Shown here: positions 40,964-50,900 of the stretch, piece after piece
Layout: each line of letters starts with the position of its first letter
Numbering within the stretch: position 1 is the stretch's first letter
Source: Prochlorococcus sp. AG-676-P15-1
Lineage (GTDB): Bacteria > Cyanobacteriota > Cyanobacteriia > PCC-6307 > Cyanobiaceae
NCBI GenBank assembly: GCA_003210825.1
Contig: QCUF01000001.1
Coordinates: 39,676-103,675 of the forward strand
Length of the DNA stretch: 64,000 bases
Direction: 5' to 3'
Position numbers and translations under genes: made by a program
Notes under the pieces: generated by a model
Database searches by the model: none
What the model was told of the DNA's origin: nothing
Seen by the model: the letters and a program-made list of their open reading frames with translations, nothing else

Positions 40964-41563
40964 TTAAATTAAATTTGTTCTTCCTTCTAATGCTCTTGCC
41001 AAAGTAACTTCGTCAACATATTCAAGTTCACTTCCCATAGGAAGCCCATAAGCAATTCTAGTAACCTTAGTAAAAGGAGTTAGTAATTTTCCAATATAAA
41101 GACTTGTAGTATCGCCCTCAACACTTGGAGTAAGTGCCAGTATTATTTCTTCAATATCTGATTTACTTACTCTCTCAACTAAACTTCTGATCTCTAACAA
41201 TTCTGGACTAATTGAATCCATAGGAGAAATCAACCCTCCAATAACATGATAAGTGCCTTTAAACTCCCTTGATCGTTCTAAAGCAATTAAATCTTTAGTT
41301 TCTGCTACTACGCAAATTATTTTTTGATTCCTCTCAATATTTCTACATATTTCACATTCTTCTTCTGAAGTTAAATTAAAACATTTTTTGCAATAGCCAA
41401 CTTTACTATGTGCTTCTAATAATGCTTTAGAAAAATCTCTAATACTACTTTCAGGTTGTTTTAAAACAAATAATGCTAATCTTTGAGCTGTTCTTGGACC
41501 TATTCCTGGGAATTTCTCAAAATGAGCAATTAATTTTGAAAGTGGTTTGGTAAAAGTTATCAA
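40964..41563 (-). CDS. recR: Recombination mediator RecR
   Basis: RecFOR-pathway protein that loads RecA at gaps. The helix-hairpin-helix [14 protein letters not shown] lies at residues 17-30. The zinc ligands are C58, C61, C70 and C73 (YCKKC, then CEIC). A Toprim domain follows (about 80-175), with [15 protein letters not shown]. The C-terminal Walker-like region has [20 protein letters not shown]. Length 199 is typical. lipA follows 2 bases downstream, so the two genes are likely co-transcribed despite unrelated jobs. Confidence 0.96.
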   Translation of the reverse strand: MITFTKPLSKLIAHFEKFPGIGPRTAQRLALFVLKQPESSIRDFSKALLEAHSKVGYCKKCFNLTSEEECEICRNIERNQKIICVVAETKDLIALERSREFKGTYHVIGGLISPMDSISPELLEIRSLVERVSKSDIEEIILALTPSVEGDTTSLYIGKLLTPFTKVTRIAYGLPMGSELEYVDEVTLARALEGRTNLI

Positions 41564-41668
41564 GATTAAATTTCTTCTAGAAACAATTTAGACGCATTTT
41601 TTATAATTGGATTTATTTGTTTGCTTTTAATGTCTTATTATGTTTTTAGTTAATAATTTCCAACAACA

Positions 41669-42226
41669 ATGAAAAATATGAAAATTAACCCTTTTAAAAA
41701 TTTATTATTAATAATTTTATGTTTTGCATTAAGTGCCTGCAGTGGAGGAATAAATGCAGGATTAGAGGCTTATCAAAGTCCTGATGGGAGATATGCCTTT
41801 TTATATCCAACAGGTTGGACAAGAGTAAAAGTAGATGGGGGGCCTGAAATTATTTACCATGATCTAATTAATAGTAACGAGACTTTAAGTTTGGTGATTT
41901 CAGATGTAAATAAAGAAGTCGAATTAGAGCAATTAGGGGATCCAAAAGAAGTTGGACAAACATTAATAACTAAGGTCATTGCGCCTGAGGGTTCAGGAAG
42001 ATCCGTAAAACTTATTAATGCGAATAAAAGAGAAGCATCTAATCATATTTTTTATGATCTAGAGTATAAATTAAATCTTAATACTCAAGATAGGCATGAA
42101 CTTGCTACTGTCGTAATCGACAGAGGAACTTTATATACTTTTGCCGTCGGTACAAATGAAGAGAGATGGAACAAAGTTGATGGTATGTTTTCTAATGTTA
42201 TAGAGTCTTTTAACTTCTTAATTTAG
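41669..42226 (+). CDS. psbP: PsbP-family photosystem II lipoprotein (CyanoP)
   Basis: Lumenal PSII-associated protein. The N-terminus is a lipoprotein signal: basic residues, a hydrophobic stretch (about residues 10-20) and a lipobox LSAC with C24 as the lipidation site. The mature part (about 35-185) is the PsbP fold, starting with YQSPDGRYAFLYPTGWTRV. Cyanobacterial PsbP is thought to assist PSII assembly rather than act as a permanent oxygen-evolving subunit. It is monocistronic, with about 105 upstream bases shared with the divergent recR. Confidence 0.9.
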   Translation: MKNMKINPFKNLLLIILCFALSACSGGINAGLEAYQSPDGRYAFLYPTGWTRVKVDGGPEIIYHDLINSNETLSLVISDVNKEVELEQLGDPKEVGQTLITKVIAPEGSGRSVKLINANKREASNHIFYDLEYKLNLNTQDRHELATVVIDRGTLYTFAVGTNEERWNKVDGMFSNVIESFNFLI

Positions 42227-42244
42227 TTTTTGAAAAGATATTTT

Positions 42245-44017
42245 CTAAATACCTACTTGAACATTCCATAAGTCTGAATATACGTTCTTGTTATTTAGCA
42301 ACAGCTCATGTTTTCCGCTCTCAATAATTTTACCCTTATCTATAACAATAATATTATCAGCGTTTTTGATAGTACTTAATCTATGAGCTATAACAATAGT
42401 TGTTCTTTCCTTAGTTATTTTAGATAATGATTTCTGAATTAAAACCTCTGTCTCGTTATCCACTGAAGCAGTAGCCTCATCTAAGATTAATATAGGTGCA
42501 TCTTTTAAAACAGCTCTCGCTAAAGCTATTCTCTGACGTTGTCCTCCTGAAAGTTTTTGTCCCCTTTCCCCAACGATTGTTTTATAACCATCCGGTAATT
42601 GTTCAATAAATTTATGAGCTTCAGCAATTTTAGAGGCTTTTACAATATCTTTAATTTTTGGACTAGTTGCCCCATAGGCAATATTTTCCTCAACAGTTCC
42701 ATGAAATAAATAAGTTTCTTGACTTACTAGAGAAATACATTTTCTTAAATCTTTTAAATTAATATCCTTTATTGGAATGTTATCCAAAGATATTAAACCC
42801 TTATTAGTATCATAAATTCTTAGAAGAAGTTTAATAATTGTACTTTTGCCAGAACCAGTTAATCCAACAATTCCTAATGTAGAGTTATTCTGAATTTCAA
42901 AATTTATGTTCTTTAATGTTGATTCTCTACCTGGATAGTTAAAATTAACATTTTCAAAACTAACATTACCTTTTATCTCTTTATAGCCAATTTTTATTTT
43001 GCCATCTTTTATTTTTATAGGGGTATCTATAAGATCTATTACTCTATTTATTGATGCCATTGAGCGTTGAAAATCATCTAAAACATGACCTAAAGTAGTT
43101 AAAGGCCATAACAACCTTTGAGTAATAAAGACTAAAAAACTATATGTTCCAACATTAAGGACATTATTCCAGGTTTGAAAACCTCCAATAAGTAAAATTG
43201 CTATAAAAGCAAATAAAATAGCAAATCTTATTAGTGGAATAAAAGCAGATGATAATTTTATTGCTGCTTTATTACTTCTTTGATATGCAAGGCTTTCTTT
43301 ATTTAATCTATTAAGCTCCCAATTCTCTTTAGTAAAGCTCTTTATCGTAAGTATCCCACTTAAATTATTATTTAATCTTGAAGCTAAAAGACCTGCTTTA
43401 TTCCTGACATCTTTGTATTTAGGAGAGAGCTTTCTTTGAAATCTTATTGATCCAAGAAATATTAAAGGAATAGGTAAGAAAGCAAATAATGCGATTTTTG
43501 GCGCAACAAAAATCATTGTTCCACCAATAATTAAAACCGTAATAAATAATTGAATAAGTTGATTAGCTCCTTGATCAAGAAACCTCTCAAGTTGATTTAC
43601 ATCATCATTTAAAATCGATAGAAGTCTACCAGTATTATCGTTTTCAAAGAAAGCCATATCTAGTTCTTGTATATGCTTATAAGCCTTTATTCTTAATTTA
43701 TGTTGTGATATTTGGGCTAAATTTCTCCATAAAACTGAATATAAATATTCAAAAAAAGATTCTGCTGACCAAACTAACCCAGAAGCAAATGCGAGAAATA
43801 TTAATTGATTTGGAACTTCTTTTATACCGAAACTAGCAATCCAAGAATTCTGTTCTTTAACTACAATATCAACAGCAAGACCAATAATTACTGGAGGAGC
43901 TAAATCTAAGATTTTATTAATTATCGAACTTAAAAAAGCAAAAAAAAGTAGCCCCCTTTCATCTCTTAAATTAAAATAAAGCCTAATTATAGGATTTTGA
44001 TTATTTGAAGATCTCAT
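42245..44017 (-). CDS. ABC exporter, fused permease and ATPase (MsbA-like)
   Basis: Half-transporter with six predicted membrane segments in the first 330 residues and a cytosolic ATPase after about 365. Walker A is GLTGSGKST, followed by the Q-loop SQETYLFHG, the signature LSGGQRQR, Walker B ILILDEATAS and the H-loop AHRLST. It probably works as a homodimer; the substrate is unknown, with lipids, peptides or drugs typical. The frame runs to an ATG at 44071, but that start overlaps the upstream gene by 44 bases. The ATG at 44017 removes the overlap and begins just before the conserved region, so I used it. Confidence 0.88.
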   Translation of the reverse strand: MRSSNNQNPIIRLYFNLRDERGLLFFAFLSSIINKILDLAPPVIIGLAVDIVVKEQNSWIASFGIKEVPNQLIFLAFASGLVWSAESFFEYLYSVLWRNLAQISQHKLRIKAYKHIQELDMAFFENDNTGRLLSILNDDVNQLERFLDQGANQLIQLFITVLIIGGTMIFVAPKIALFAFLPIPLIFLGSIRFQRKLSPKYKDVRNKAGLLASRLNNNLSGILTIKSFTKENWELNRLNKESLAYQRSNKAAIKLSSAFIPLIRFAILFAFIAILLIGGFQTWNNVLNVGTYSFLVFITQRLLWPLTTLGHVLDDFQRSMASINRVIDLIDTPIKIKDGKIKIGYKEIKGNVSFENVNFNYPGRESTLKNINFEIQNNSTLGIVGLTGSGKSTIIKLLLRIYDTNKGLISLDNIPIKDINLKDLRKCISLVSQETYLFHGTVEENIAYGATSPKIKDIVKASKIAEAHKFIEQLPDGYKTIVGERGQKLSGGQRQRIALARAVLKDAPILILDEATASVDNETEVLIQKSLSKITKERTTIVIAHRLSTIKNADNIIVIDKGKIIESGKHELLLNNKNVYSDLWNVQVGI

Positions 44018-44027
44018 TGTAGTTTTA

Positions 44028-44306
44028 CTATAAATTAAATTTTTTCTTAGCTTCTGACTTACATTTATCAATTGAATTCTGATGGCTCGTACTATTTAAA
44101 AATTCCCTTAGATAGCAATCACAAGTATCTTTAGCAATTTTCTCGTCATAATTTAAATTCGCTTTTGACATTTCCACCTTAATACTTTCAATACAAAATA
44201 AATTTATAAATGAATCTTTTTGCGTTTCAGCTAAATATTCAGAATTTATAAATCCCCATAAAAGAAATAAACTTACTAAAACAAATTTTTTTGTAATAGA
44301 GCCCAT
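44028..44306 (-). CDS. Small secreted cysteine-containing hypothetical protein
   Basis: I do not recognise this 92-residue protein. It has a signal-peptide-like N-terminus (about residues 5-27, VLVSLFLLWGF core). The mature part holds four cysteines (LFCIES, DTCDCYL and DKCKSE), which could form two disulfides or bind a metal. The rest is strongly charged and helical. It lies 10 bases from the chosen start of the ABC exporter and 9 bases after the DEAD-box helicase, all on the minus strand. Confidence 0.68.
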   Translation of the reverse strand: MGSITKKFVLVSLFLLWGFINSEYLAETQKDSFINLFCIESIKVEMSKANLNYDEKIAKDTCDCYLREFLNSTSHQNSIDKCKSEAKKKFNL

Positions 44307-44315
44307 GACCTAAAG

Positions 44316-46100
44316 TTAATTCCGTATTCTTAAATCCTTCAATTTATTTCTCACTTCACCATGTAAATCTCTTGGTAAATCTACCAAGCTATATTCATTA
44401 AATATTTGAATCTTTCCAATAGATCTTCCATTAATATTAGTAGTAGTACAAATTGAAGAAATAATATTTGCCACTCTAACTCTATCTATTTTACCAAAAT
44501 TAAATTTATAGGTTTCAAAAGAATCATTTTGATAATTATTTCTTCTATTTGTATTTCTCATACGATTATTTCCATTCCCATTTCTGTTTGATCTATTACG
44601 ATCAGAGTTATTTTGTCTATAAAGCCAAGACTCATCTTCGTTAATAAAAAAGGATTTATTACCTATTGCTAAATTAATAGCTGCCATTGCGATGTTTGAA
44701 TCTTCCATATTATGCTTTTCTCTTAGAGTATCGAGAATATCGATCATCAAAGCTTTTTTTTCTTCATTATTGTTTTGATCTAAAGAGCTTTCATTCAAAT
44801 TTGTAATTAATTTACCCATTCTTTTTTCATTAATTATTTTGTTATTAGGTATCTCAATTTCTTCAATTTTATTTCTTGTAGAATTTTCCAAGTTCCTAAG
44901 AAAATGTTTTTCTCTTTGATTTACAAATAAAATTGCTTCCCCAGACCTCCCTGCTCTTCCTGTTCTGCCGATTCTATGAGTATATGTTTCTTTATCAAAA
45001 GGAAAATCATAATTAATAACAAGTTTAATCCTTTCAACATCTAGCCCTCTAGCCGCAACATCAGTTGCAACAAGAATATCAATAAATCCCTTTTTTAATC
45101 TATCTACTGTATTTTCTCTTTGATTTTGAGGGATGTCGCCATTAAGAACTGCCACACTGTGACCTGAGTTTTCTAAGGCCTCCGCAATTGAAGTAGTAAG
45201 TAATTTAGTCCTCACAAATATTATTACTCCTTCATTAGTAATTTCTAATATTCTTTTAAGAGCATCTAACTTATGGTGCCTTTGAACATTAATATATCTT
45301 TGAGTAATTAATTGAGTTTCTTTCTTAACGCTTTTAATAAGTATTTCGGCTGGTTCATTTAGATATTTTTTTGCTATATTTCTTATCTCATTTGGCATTG
45401 TTGCAGAGAACAAAACCATTTGTTTGTTATCTGGAAGTTTATCTATGATCCATTCTATATCTTCAAGGAATCCCATTTTTAACATTTCATCTGCCTCATC
45501 AAGAACAAGACAACTTATGTTATTTATCTTAAAAGTTCCTTGTCTTATATGATCCATTATTCTTCCGGGAGTTCCTACAACAATGTCTGTCTTTCTTTTA
45601 AGTGATGAGATTTGATTCCTAAAATCAGTTCCTCCATATATTGCTAATGTCCTTAAATTAGTTGATTCAGCACTATAACTTTTAAAAGAATCTGCTACTT
45701 GAGTAGCCAACTCTCTTGTTGGTGTCATAACCAAAACTTTTGCGTTTGATTCTTTGTTATTTTCTAGCTTTTCAATTAATGGGAGAGCAAATGCTGCAGT
45801 TTTACCTGTGCCAGTTTGAGCTTGTCCTAACAAATCTCTTCCAAGCATTAATTCTGGAATTGCTGCTTTTTGTATGGGTGTGGGAGTTTTATATCCTTTA
45901 CTTTCTAACGAATTTAATATTAATTTGTTAAACCCAAAGCAAGCAAAACCATTATCAAGATCTTCAGCTTTATGAGAACTCTCATCTTCGGAAATTTCTA
46001 ATTTTTTTTCTAATTCAATTGAGTGATCATTAGAGATATTTTCTATCTCCAAAGTATCGTCATTTTTCTTTAATGATTGATTGTCTTTATTTGAAGCCAT
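44316..46100 (-). CDS. deaD: DEAD-box ATP-dependent RNA helicase
   Basis: RNA helicase of the CsdA/DeaD type, used in ribosome assembly and mRNA unwinding. Motifs are AQTGTGKT, TPTRELA, VGTPGRI, DEADEML, SAT and HRIGRTGRAGR. The conserved core spans about residues 48-410. A C-terminal RNA-binding (DbpA-like) domain lies near 530-594. It is preceded by an Arg/Asn-rich low-complexity linker (RNRSNRNGNGNNRMRNTN and similar). An acidic N-terminal region (about 1-45) is Glu/Asp-rich. Length 594. The start codon is 5 nt after a strong hairpin. Confidence 0.93.
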   Translation of the reverse strand: MASNKDNQSLKKNDDTLEIENISNDHSIELEKKLEISEDESSHKAEDLDNGFACFGFNKLILNSLESKGYKTPTPIQKAAIPELMLGRDLLGQAQTGTGKTAAFALPLIEKLENNKESNAKVLVMTPTRELATQVADSFKSYSAESTNLRTLAIYGGTDFRNQISSLKRKTDIVVGTPGRIMDHIRQGTFKINNISCLVLDEADEMLKMGFLEDIEWIIDKLPDNKQMVLFSATMPNEIRNIAKKYLNEPAEILIKSVKKETQLITQRYINVQRHHKLDALKRILEITNEGVIIFVRTKLLTTSIAEALENSGHSVAVLNGDIPQNQRENTVDRLKKGFIDILVATDVAARGLDVERIKLVINYDFPFDKETYTHRIGRTGRAGRSGEAILFVNQREKHFLRNLENSTRNKIEEIEIPNNKIINEKRMGKLITNLNESSLDQNNNEEKKALMIDILDTLREKHNMEDSNIAMAAINLAIGNKSFFINEDESWLYRQNNSDRNRSNRNGNGNNRMRNTNRRNNYQNDSFETYKFNFGKIDRVRVANIISSICTTTNINGRSIGKIQIFNEYSLVDLPRDLHGEVRNKLKDLRIRN

Positions 46101-46105
46101 TAAAA

Positions 46106-46130
46106 TGCCTGATTATCTACTGATCAGGCA
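46106..46130 (-). terminator. Hairpin with T-run just before deaD: terminator-like or translational control element
   Basis: Read on the minus strand, TGCCTGAT and ATCAGGCA form a perfect 8-bp stem around a 9-base loop. TTTTA follows, then the deaD ATG at 46100. The hairpin ends 5 bases before the start codon, so it would cover the ribosome-binding region. It could be a terminator of the recCBD transcript, an attenuator, or a structure that controls deaD translation. The short T-run (four T) makes efficient termination uncertain. Confidence 0.55.
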
Positions 46131-46237
46131 TTCAACATTTATCTAAAGAATCTTAAATTGTTGACTAGCCTTTCAGTGCCGAATTACTAATCTAACATCT
46201 GGAGGTTAAGATGACTTTGATTTCTCAAAATTAAAAC

Positions 46238-47929
46238 TTAATTCAAAAAATAAATATCCAGAAAACTCTTTGCTCTTGTAATTGCAGTATAGAGTAGTCT
46301 CTTCTCATAACTATCTCTAAAAAAGATTAATTTGCTATCATCTTCAAGATCTTCCTTATACTTTTTAATTTGAGATTTCTGAGTCCACAAAACACTTACT
46401 TTTTCAGATTCACTTCCTTGAGATTTATGAATTGTGATAGCTATTGCTGGCACTACGTTATCTAGAGTTGATGGTTCAATAAAGTCGACTACAAGATCAT
46501 TATTATCATTAAATTTCCTAAATAAAAATTTTCGGTTTTCATTTTTTCCTATTAAGACTCCAATATCTCCATTTGAAATTCCGAGTTCGTTATTATTTTC
46601 AGTACACATTATTGGGATCCCTTCTTCAAGATTAATAAAATCGTAGGGTTTTCTTTGCCCTAAAACAATATCATTTATGTTCTCAACGCTCCATGTCCCA
46701 GTATTCTTTTCACAAAGGATAAGGTGGCTTTGTAAATCTGTAAATATATTATTTATTAAGTCTTTTTCATGGCTCATTAAATCTCCAATTGAATTTTGAA
46801 AGATGTATTCTTTTTTACTTAAGTTTGTTGTAGAAGTTTTTAATTTATTAATATAATTTTTAATTTCATTTAATAAACTTAGAGGAATATTCTTATTGAT
46901 AGTTTTTAAGATATTAACTTCTTCTGATTCTTTATCATTTGCTAATTCTTTGATCTTTTTCTGAAATAAGGAATTTCTATTTTTAAAAATAAGATTACTA
47001 AGTAATTCGATATCCCCACTATTTCTATAAGTTTTATTGAGATTAACTATACAAGATTTTATTACCTTATTATCAGAATATTCGAATAAATAATTCCAAA
47101 TAGAAGAATTTTTTACTGGAGGCAATTGATTTCTATCACCAACTAAGATTATTTTACAATCTTTAGCTAATAAATCTAAAACTATTTCAATAATATCAAT
47201 ATTTACCATTGACATTTCATCAATAATAAAAATATCTAATTCCTTTAATTTAAATTTAAATTTAATAGCTTTATGTTTAGAATTAAAAATCCATTTATGT
47301 AAAGTTTGACATTCTATTTGATCAAGACTTTTACTAAAAAAAGTATCTTTTTGCGCATTAAGAGATTCTTTTAGTCTAGAGGTAGCTTTTCCTGTAGGTG
47401 CTGCGAGTCCTATATTTAAAAAACTATCACTTTTCAAGGAATGCAAGATAAAATTTATAATTAAAGTAGTTTTACCTGTTCCTGGTCCTCCTTGCAGAAA
47501 TACTAAATTAGAACATTTAAAAATATTTTTTATTTGATAAAGTTTATTATCATCATTTGTTTTTATTGGGATTTTATGTATTTTTTTTAAGAAGATATTT
47601 ATAACTCTATTTATCTTTCCCGACCATTTTGCTAATGATAATTTCCTATCACTTAATATGAATGGGGAATTAAAGGAGTTTAACAATCCTAAATCTTTTA
47701 GAACTTTTAAATGTTCATTTGGCCATCCATCTTTTAATAAATCAAATAATATTAACCTTTGATCAACTTCTACAATAGTTTCACCATTTTTCTCAAATTC
47801 TAATAATATTTTTAAAGTATCTTTTACGAAATCTCCATATTTTTTTTCATTAAATCCAAAAATATCCTGGAGGAGATTAAATATATGATTATATTGAAAT
47901 GCTTCTATATCCAAATTAGTATGATTCAT
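46238..47929 (-). CDS. recD: Exodeoxyribonuclease V alpha subunit RecD
   Basis: 5'-3' helicase of RecBCD. Walker A is GGPGTGKTTLIINF (near residues 151-164). Other SF1 helicase motifs are IIDEMSMVN, LVGDRNQLPPV and the C-terminal AITIHKSQGSE and YTAITRAK. The N-terminal part (1-100) contacts RecB in known structures. Length 563 is somewhat short but normal for cyanobacteria. It starts 1 base after recB. Composition is Lys/Asn/Ile-rich, as in the other rec genes here. Confidence 0.93.
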   Translation of the reverse strand: MNHTNLDIEAFQYNHIFNLLQDIFGFNEKKYGDFVKDTLKILLEFEKNGETIVEVDQRLILFDLLKDGWPNEHLKVLKDLGLLNSFNSPFILSDRKLSLAKWSGKINRVINIFLKKIHKIPIKTNDDNKLYQIKNIFKCSNLVFLQGGPGTGKTTLIINFILHSLKSDSFLNIGLAAPTGKATSRLKESLNAQKDTFFSKSLDQIECQTLHKWIFNSKHKAIKFKFKLKELDIFIIDEMSMVNIDIIEIVLDLLAKDCKIILVGDRNQLPPVKNSSIWNYLFEYSDNKVIKSCIVNLNKTYRNSGDIELLSNLIFKNRNSLFQKKIKELANDKESEEVNILKTINKNIPLSLLNEIKNYINKLKTSTTNLSKKEYIFQNSIGDLMSHEKDLINNIFTDLQSHLILCEKNTGTWSVENINDIVLGQRKPYDFINLEEGIPIMCTENNNELGISNGDIGVLIGKNENRKFLFRKFNDNNDLVVDFIEPSTLDNVVPAIAITIHKSQGSESEKVSVLWTQKSQIKKYKEDLEDDSKLIFFRDSYEKRLLYTAITRAKSFLDIYFLN

Positions 47930-47930
47930 T

Positions 47931-50900
47931 CTAAAAAAGTTTATCTAAATAATTAATTCTGTTTATAGGAGCCTGGCCAATAAAAACCCCTGGAGAAACA
48001 TCTTTCTCAACAGATTTTTCAAATAACTTTTTGTCAGGCAATCCCTTTAAAAATAAATATACATATCCTCCAAGATGAAGATTAGGTTGATAATTTTTTA
48101 ATCTCCACTTTAATAATCTATGTAATGCCAATAGATAAAGATGAGATTGCAATGGGTAATGATGTTTAATCATTTCTTCTTTCATATTTTCATAGTTATA
48201 GTTTCCAGGTAAACAATCACTATTTTCGCTTCCAGAAATAAAATTACTTTTCCAATCGATTACCCACCATTTACTATCCTCTAACTTATTTCCAATAGGG
48301 ACTACACAGTCAATACAACCTGAGTGAAAACCTTTACTTAGAATTTGTAGATCATTAATTTTGTTTGAGTAGCTTTTACCAAATTCAAATTCTTGATCCA
48401 ATAGAAAGCATTTGGAAATATCATATGAATTAATATTTTTCCCATTATAAGAAAGTGTTAGATTGTACTTAACCTCTTTTAGAATATTATTTGAAGAGAT
48501 ATCAATTAATTTTTTATTTAGTAATTTCCTTCCAAGCGAGACGTTAATTATACGCAATATACCTTCTCTTACTTTTAATGCTAAAGAAGTATCAATTTGA
48601 AAGAAATTTAATTCTTCATTAATTAAATCAAGTAATTTATCAGCGTTATCATTTTGAAAATCAAATCTCTCTATTATTTTATGCAAACATGTACCAGCAA
48701 TAATTCCTTTAGGGAAATCACTTAAGGGATTGGAGAGAGTTAAGTATTTAAAATAATTTTTTGATTTATCTAAATTAGTCTCTTGGAGGTTATTAAGAAT
48801 TGAGATATTATCTTCATAATCTTTGTACTGATTGAAAGCAGAGTCTCTTTTATTTTCTTTACGGATCCATGAGGAATAACTTGAGAAAGAAATAACTTCT
48901 GCAGAAGGAATTTTTTTAGGTTTTTTTGTATTAACTTTATTTATTTTCCAAACATTATTCTTTAAGCCGTTAATATTAAATTTATTAGAAATTTCGCTAA
49001 TATTCATTCCATTTATTTTATGTTCAATTTTAGATTTATGAAAATTAATATTTTCTAAGTTTGTTAACAAATCATTATTTAAAATATTATTTGTATTGTT
49101 AATATCATTAAAGATAATGAGCTTATATTTACTCCTGGTAAGAGCCACATAAATCAATCTTTCACTTTCTTTAAATAAATCTCTTTTTTCTATTAATTTA
49201 AATTCTTCTACCTTACTGTAATTATTAGAAATATTTATATATATAGACCGGTCAAAATTTGATTTCCAAATAGGGCCTTTGGTTTTATTTGATTTATTGG
49301 AAATAATAGATAAGTAGGGACATAAAACTATTTCATATTCAAGTCCCTTACTATTATGAATTGTCGAAAGATTAATTCCATTTTGAAGATTATAATCTTT
49401 CGTAAGATAATCTTCTCCAGTACAACTTCTTAAAGAATGATCTAATTGGTTTAGATACCACTTAAATACTTTATTTAGATTAAAGTCATTATTGATTAAT
49501 TCTATTTCAATTATCTCTGACAATTGAAATAGATTCGAATATAAATCTGCATCACATATAATTGAGGACGACTTGTAATTAATAATGAGTTCATTAACAA
49601 GGGTTAAAAATCCTTTCTCTTTTAACTCCAAAGACCACGATATACATTGATAAGTTAAAATTTCAATTTTTTTACTATTTTGATGATCAATTAATTCTGC
49701 TACATCTATTTCTATAAATTTTGAAGTGGCCAACAAACTTATATTCCTATAACGCCTTGGATATAATATAGAATCAATAAATAAGACTAGTAGAGCACTT
49801 GCTTCAGTATCAAAGATATTATTTTTATTTTTAATCTGACATGGTATATTTAGCTTGATTAATTTATTTTTTAATTCTAAACATTGAGAATTATACAAGG
49901 TAAGAATTGAAATTTTATTAATATCAATTTCATTATTATTTAAAAGAAAACCAACTATATATTGAGTGACAAGATCTTCAATATAAACTTCTTTGCTTGA
50001 AAATTCTACAATTTCAAATACGTTCTTAAAATCAAATTTATGATTAAAACTTTTAATAAGTTTAGAGTTTAAATTCTTATATTCAAGTTTTGATTCTTTA
50101 AGTCCATTTTTATATAGAGTATTAATAACATCAAGTAATTTATTTGAAGATCTAAAGTTATTTGTAAGACTAAAAACTTCAATGGCATCAGATTTAGCCT
50201 CTAAATAAGTTTCAATATCTCCACCTCTAAATTTATAAATGGCCTGCTTTGGATCTCCAACACAAAGTAAAAAGTGATTTTTTGTACAAAAGAATTTTTT
50301 AATTATGCTCCACTGAATATGATCTGTATCTTGAAACTCATCTAACAAAATACATTTAAATCGATTTTGAATTTCTGAAAGACTTTTATCATTTATAAGA
50401 TCTGATCCTAGATATTTTTTCTCAACAGTCTTTATAAGATCATTAAAATTAAAAATAGATAAACTTCTTTTTAAGGTAATTAGTTTTATGTAAGCTAATT
50501 GGATAAATATTCTTACAAATTCAGTATAAAAGCCTTCTTTAATTTTATAAATTTTATCTTGAAGTAATTTAAACCTACTAAAATCTAGACTTAGATCAAA
50601 TTTATTAATTTCTTTATTGATATTTTTATTATAAAAATATCTAAATAAAAGATCTTCACTTGAAATATCGTAAAAAAGTTGACTTATATCTTCTGAATTA
50701 AGCCTTTTATTAATCTCTTCTATCCATTCAGTTATTTGATTAAACTTATTGTTTCTTGGTGTGGAGGAATATACATGACTTTTGCCTCCAATTTCCTTTA
50801 TTAATTTTCCTAATGAAATAAGTTTAAGATATAATTCCTCCCCATTATTATTCCATTCAACACAAAACGCTTTCCAATTAATATGTAAAAATTCTTTTAA

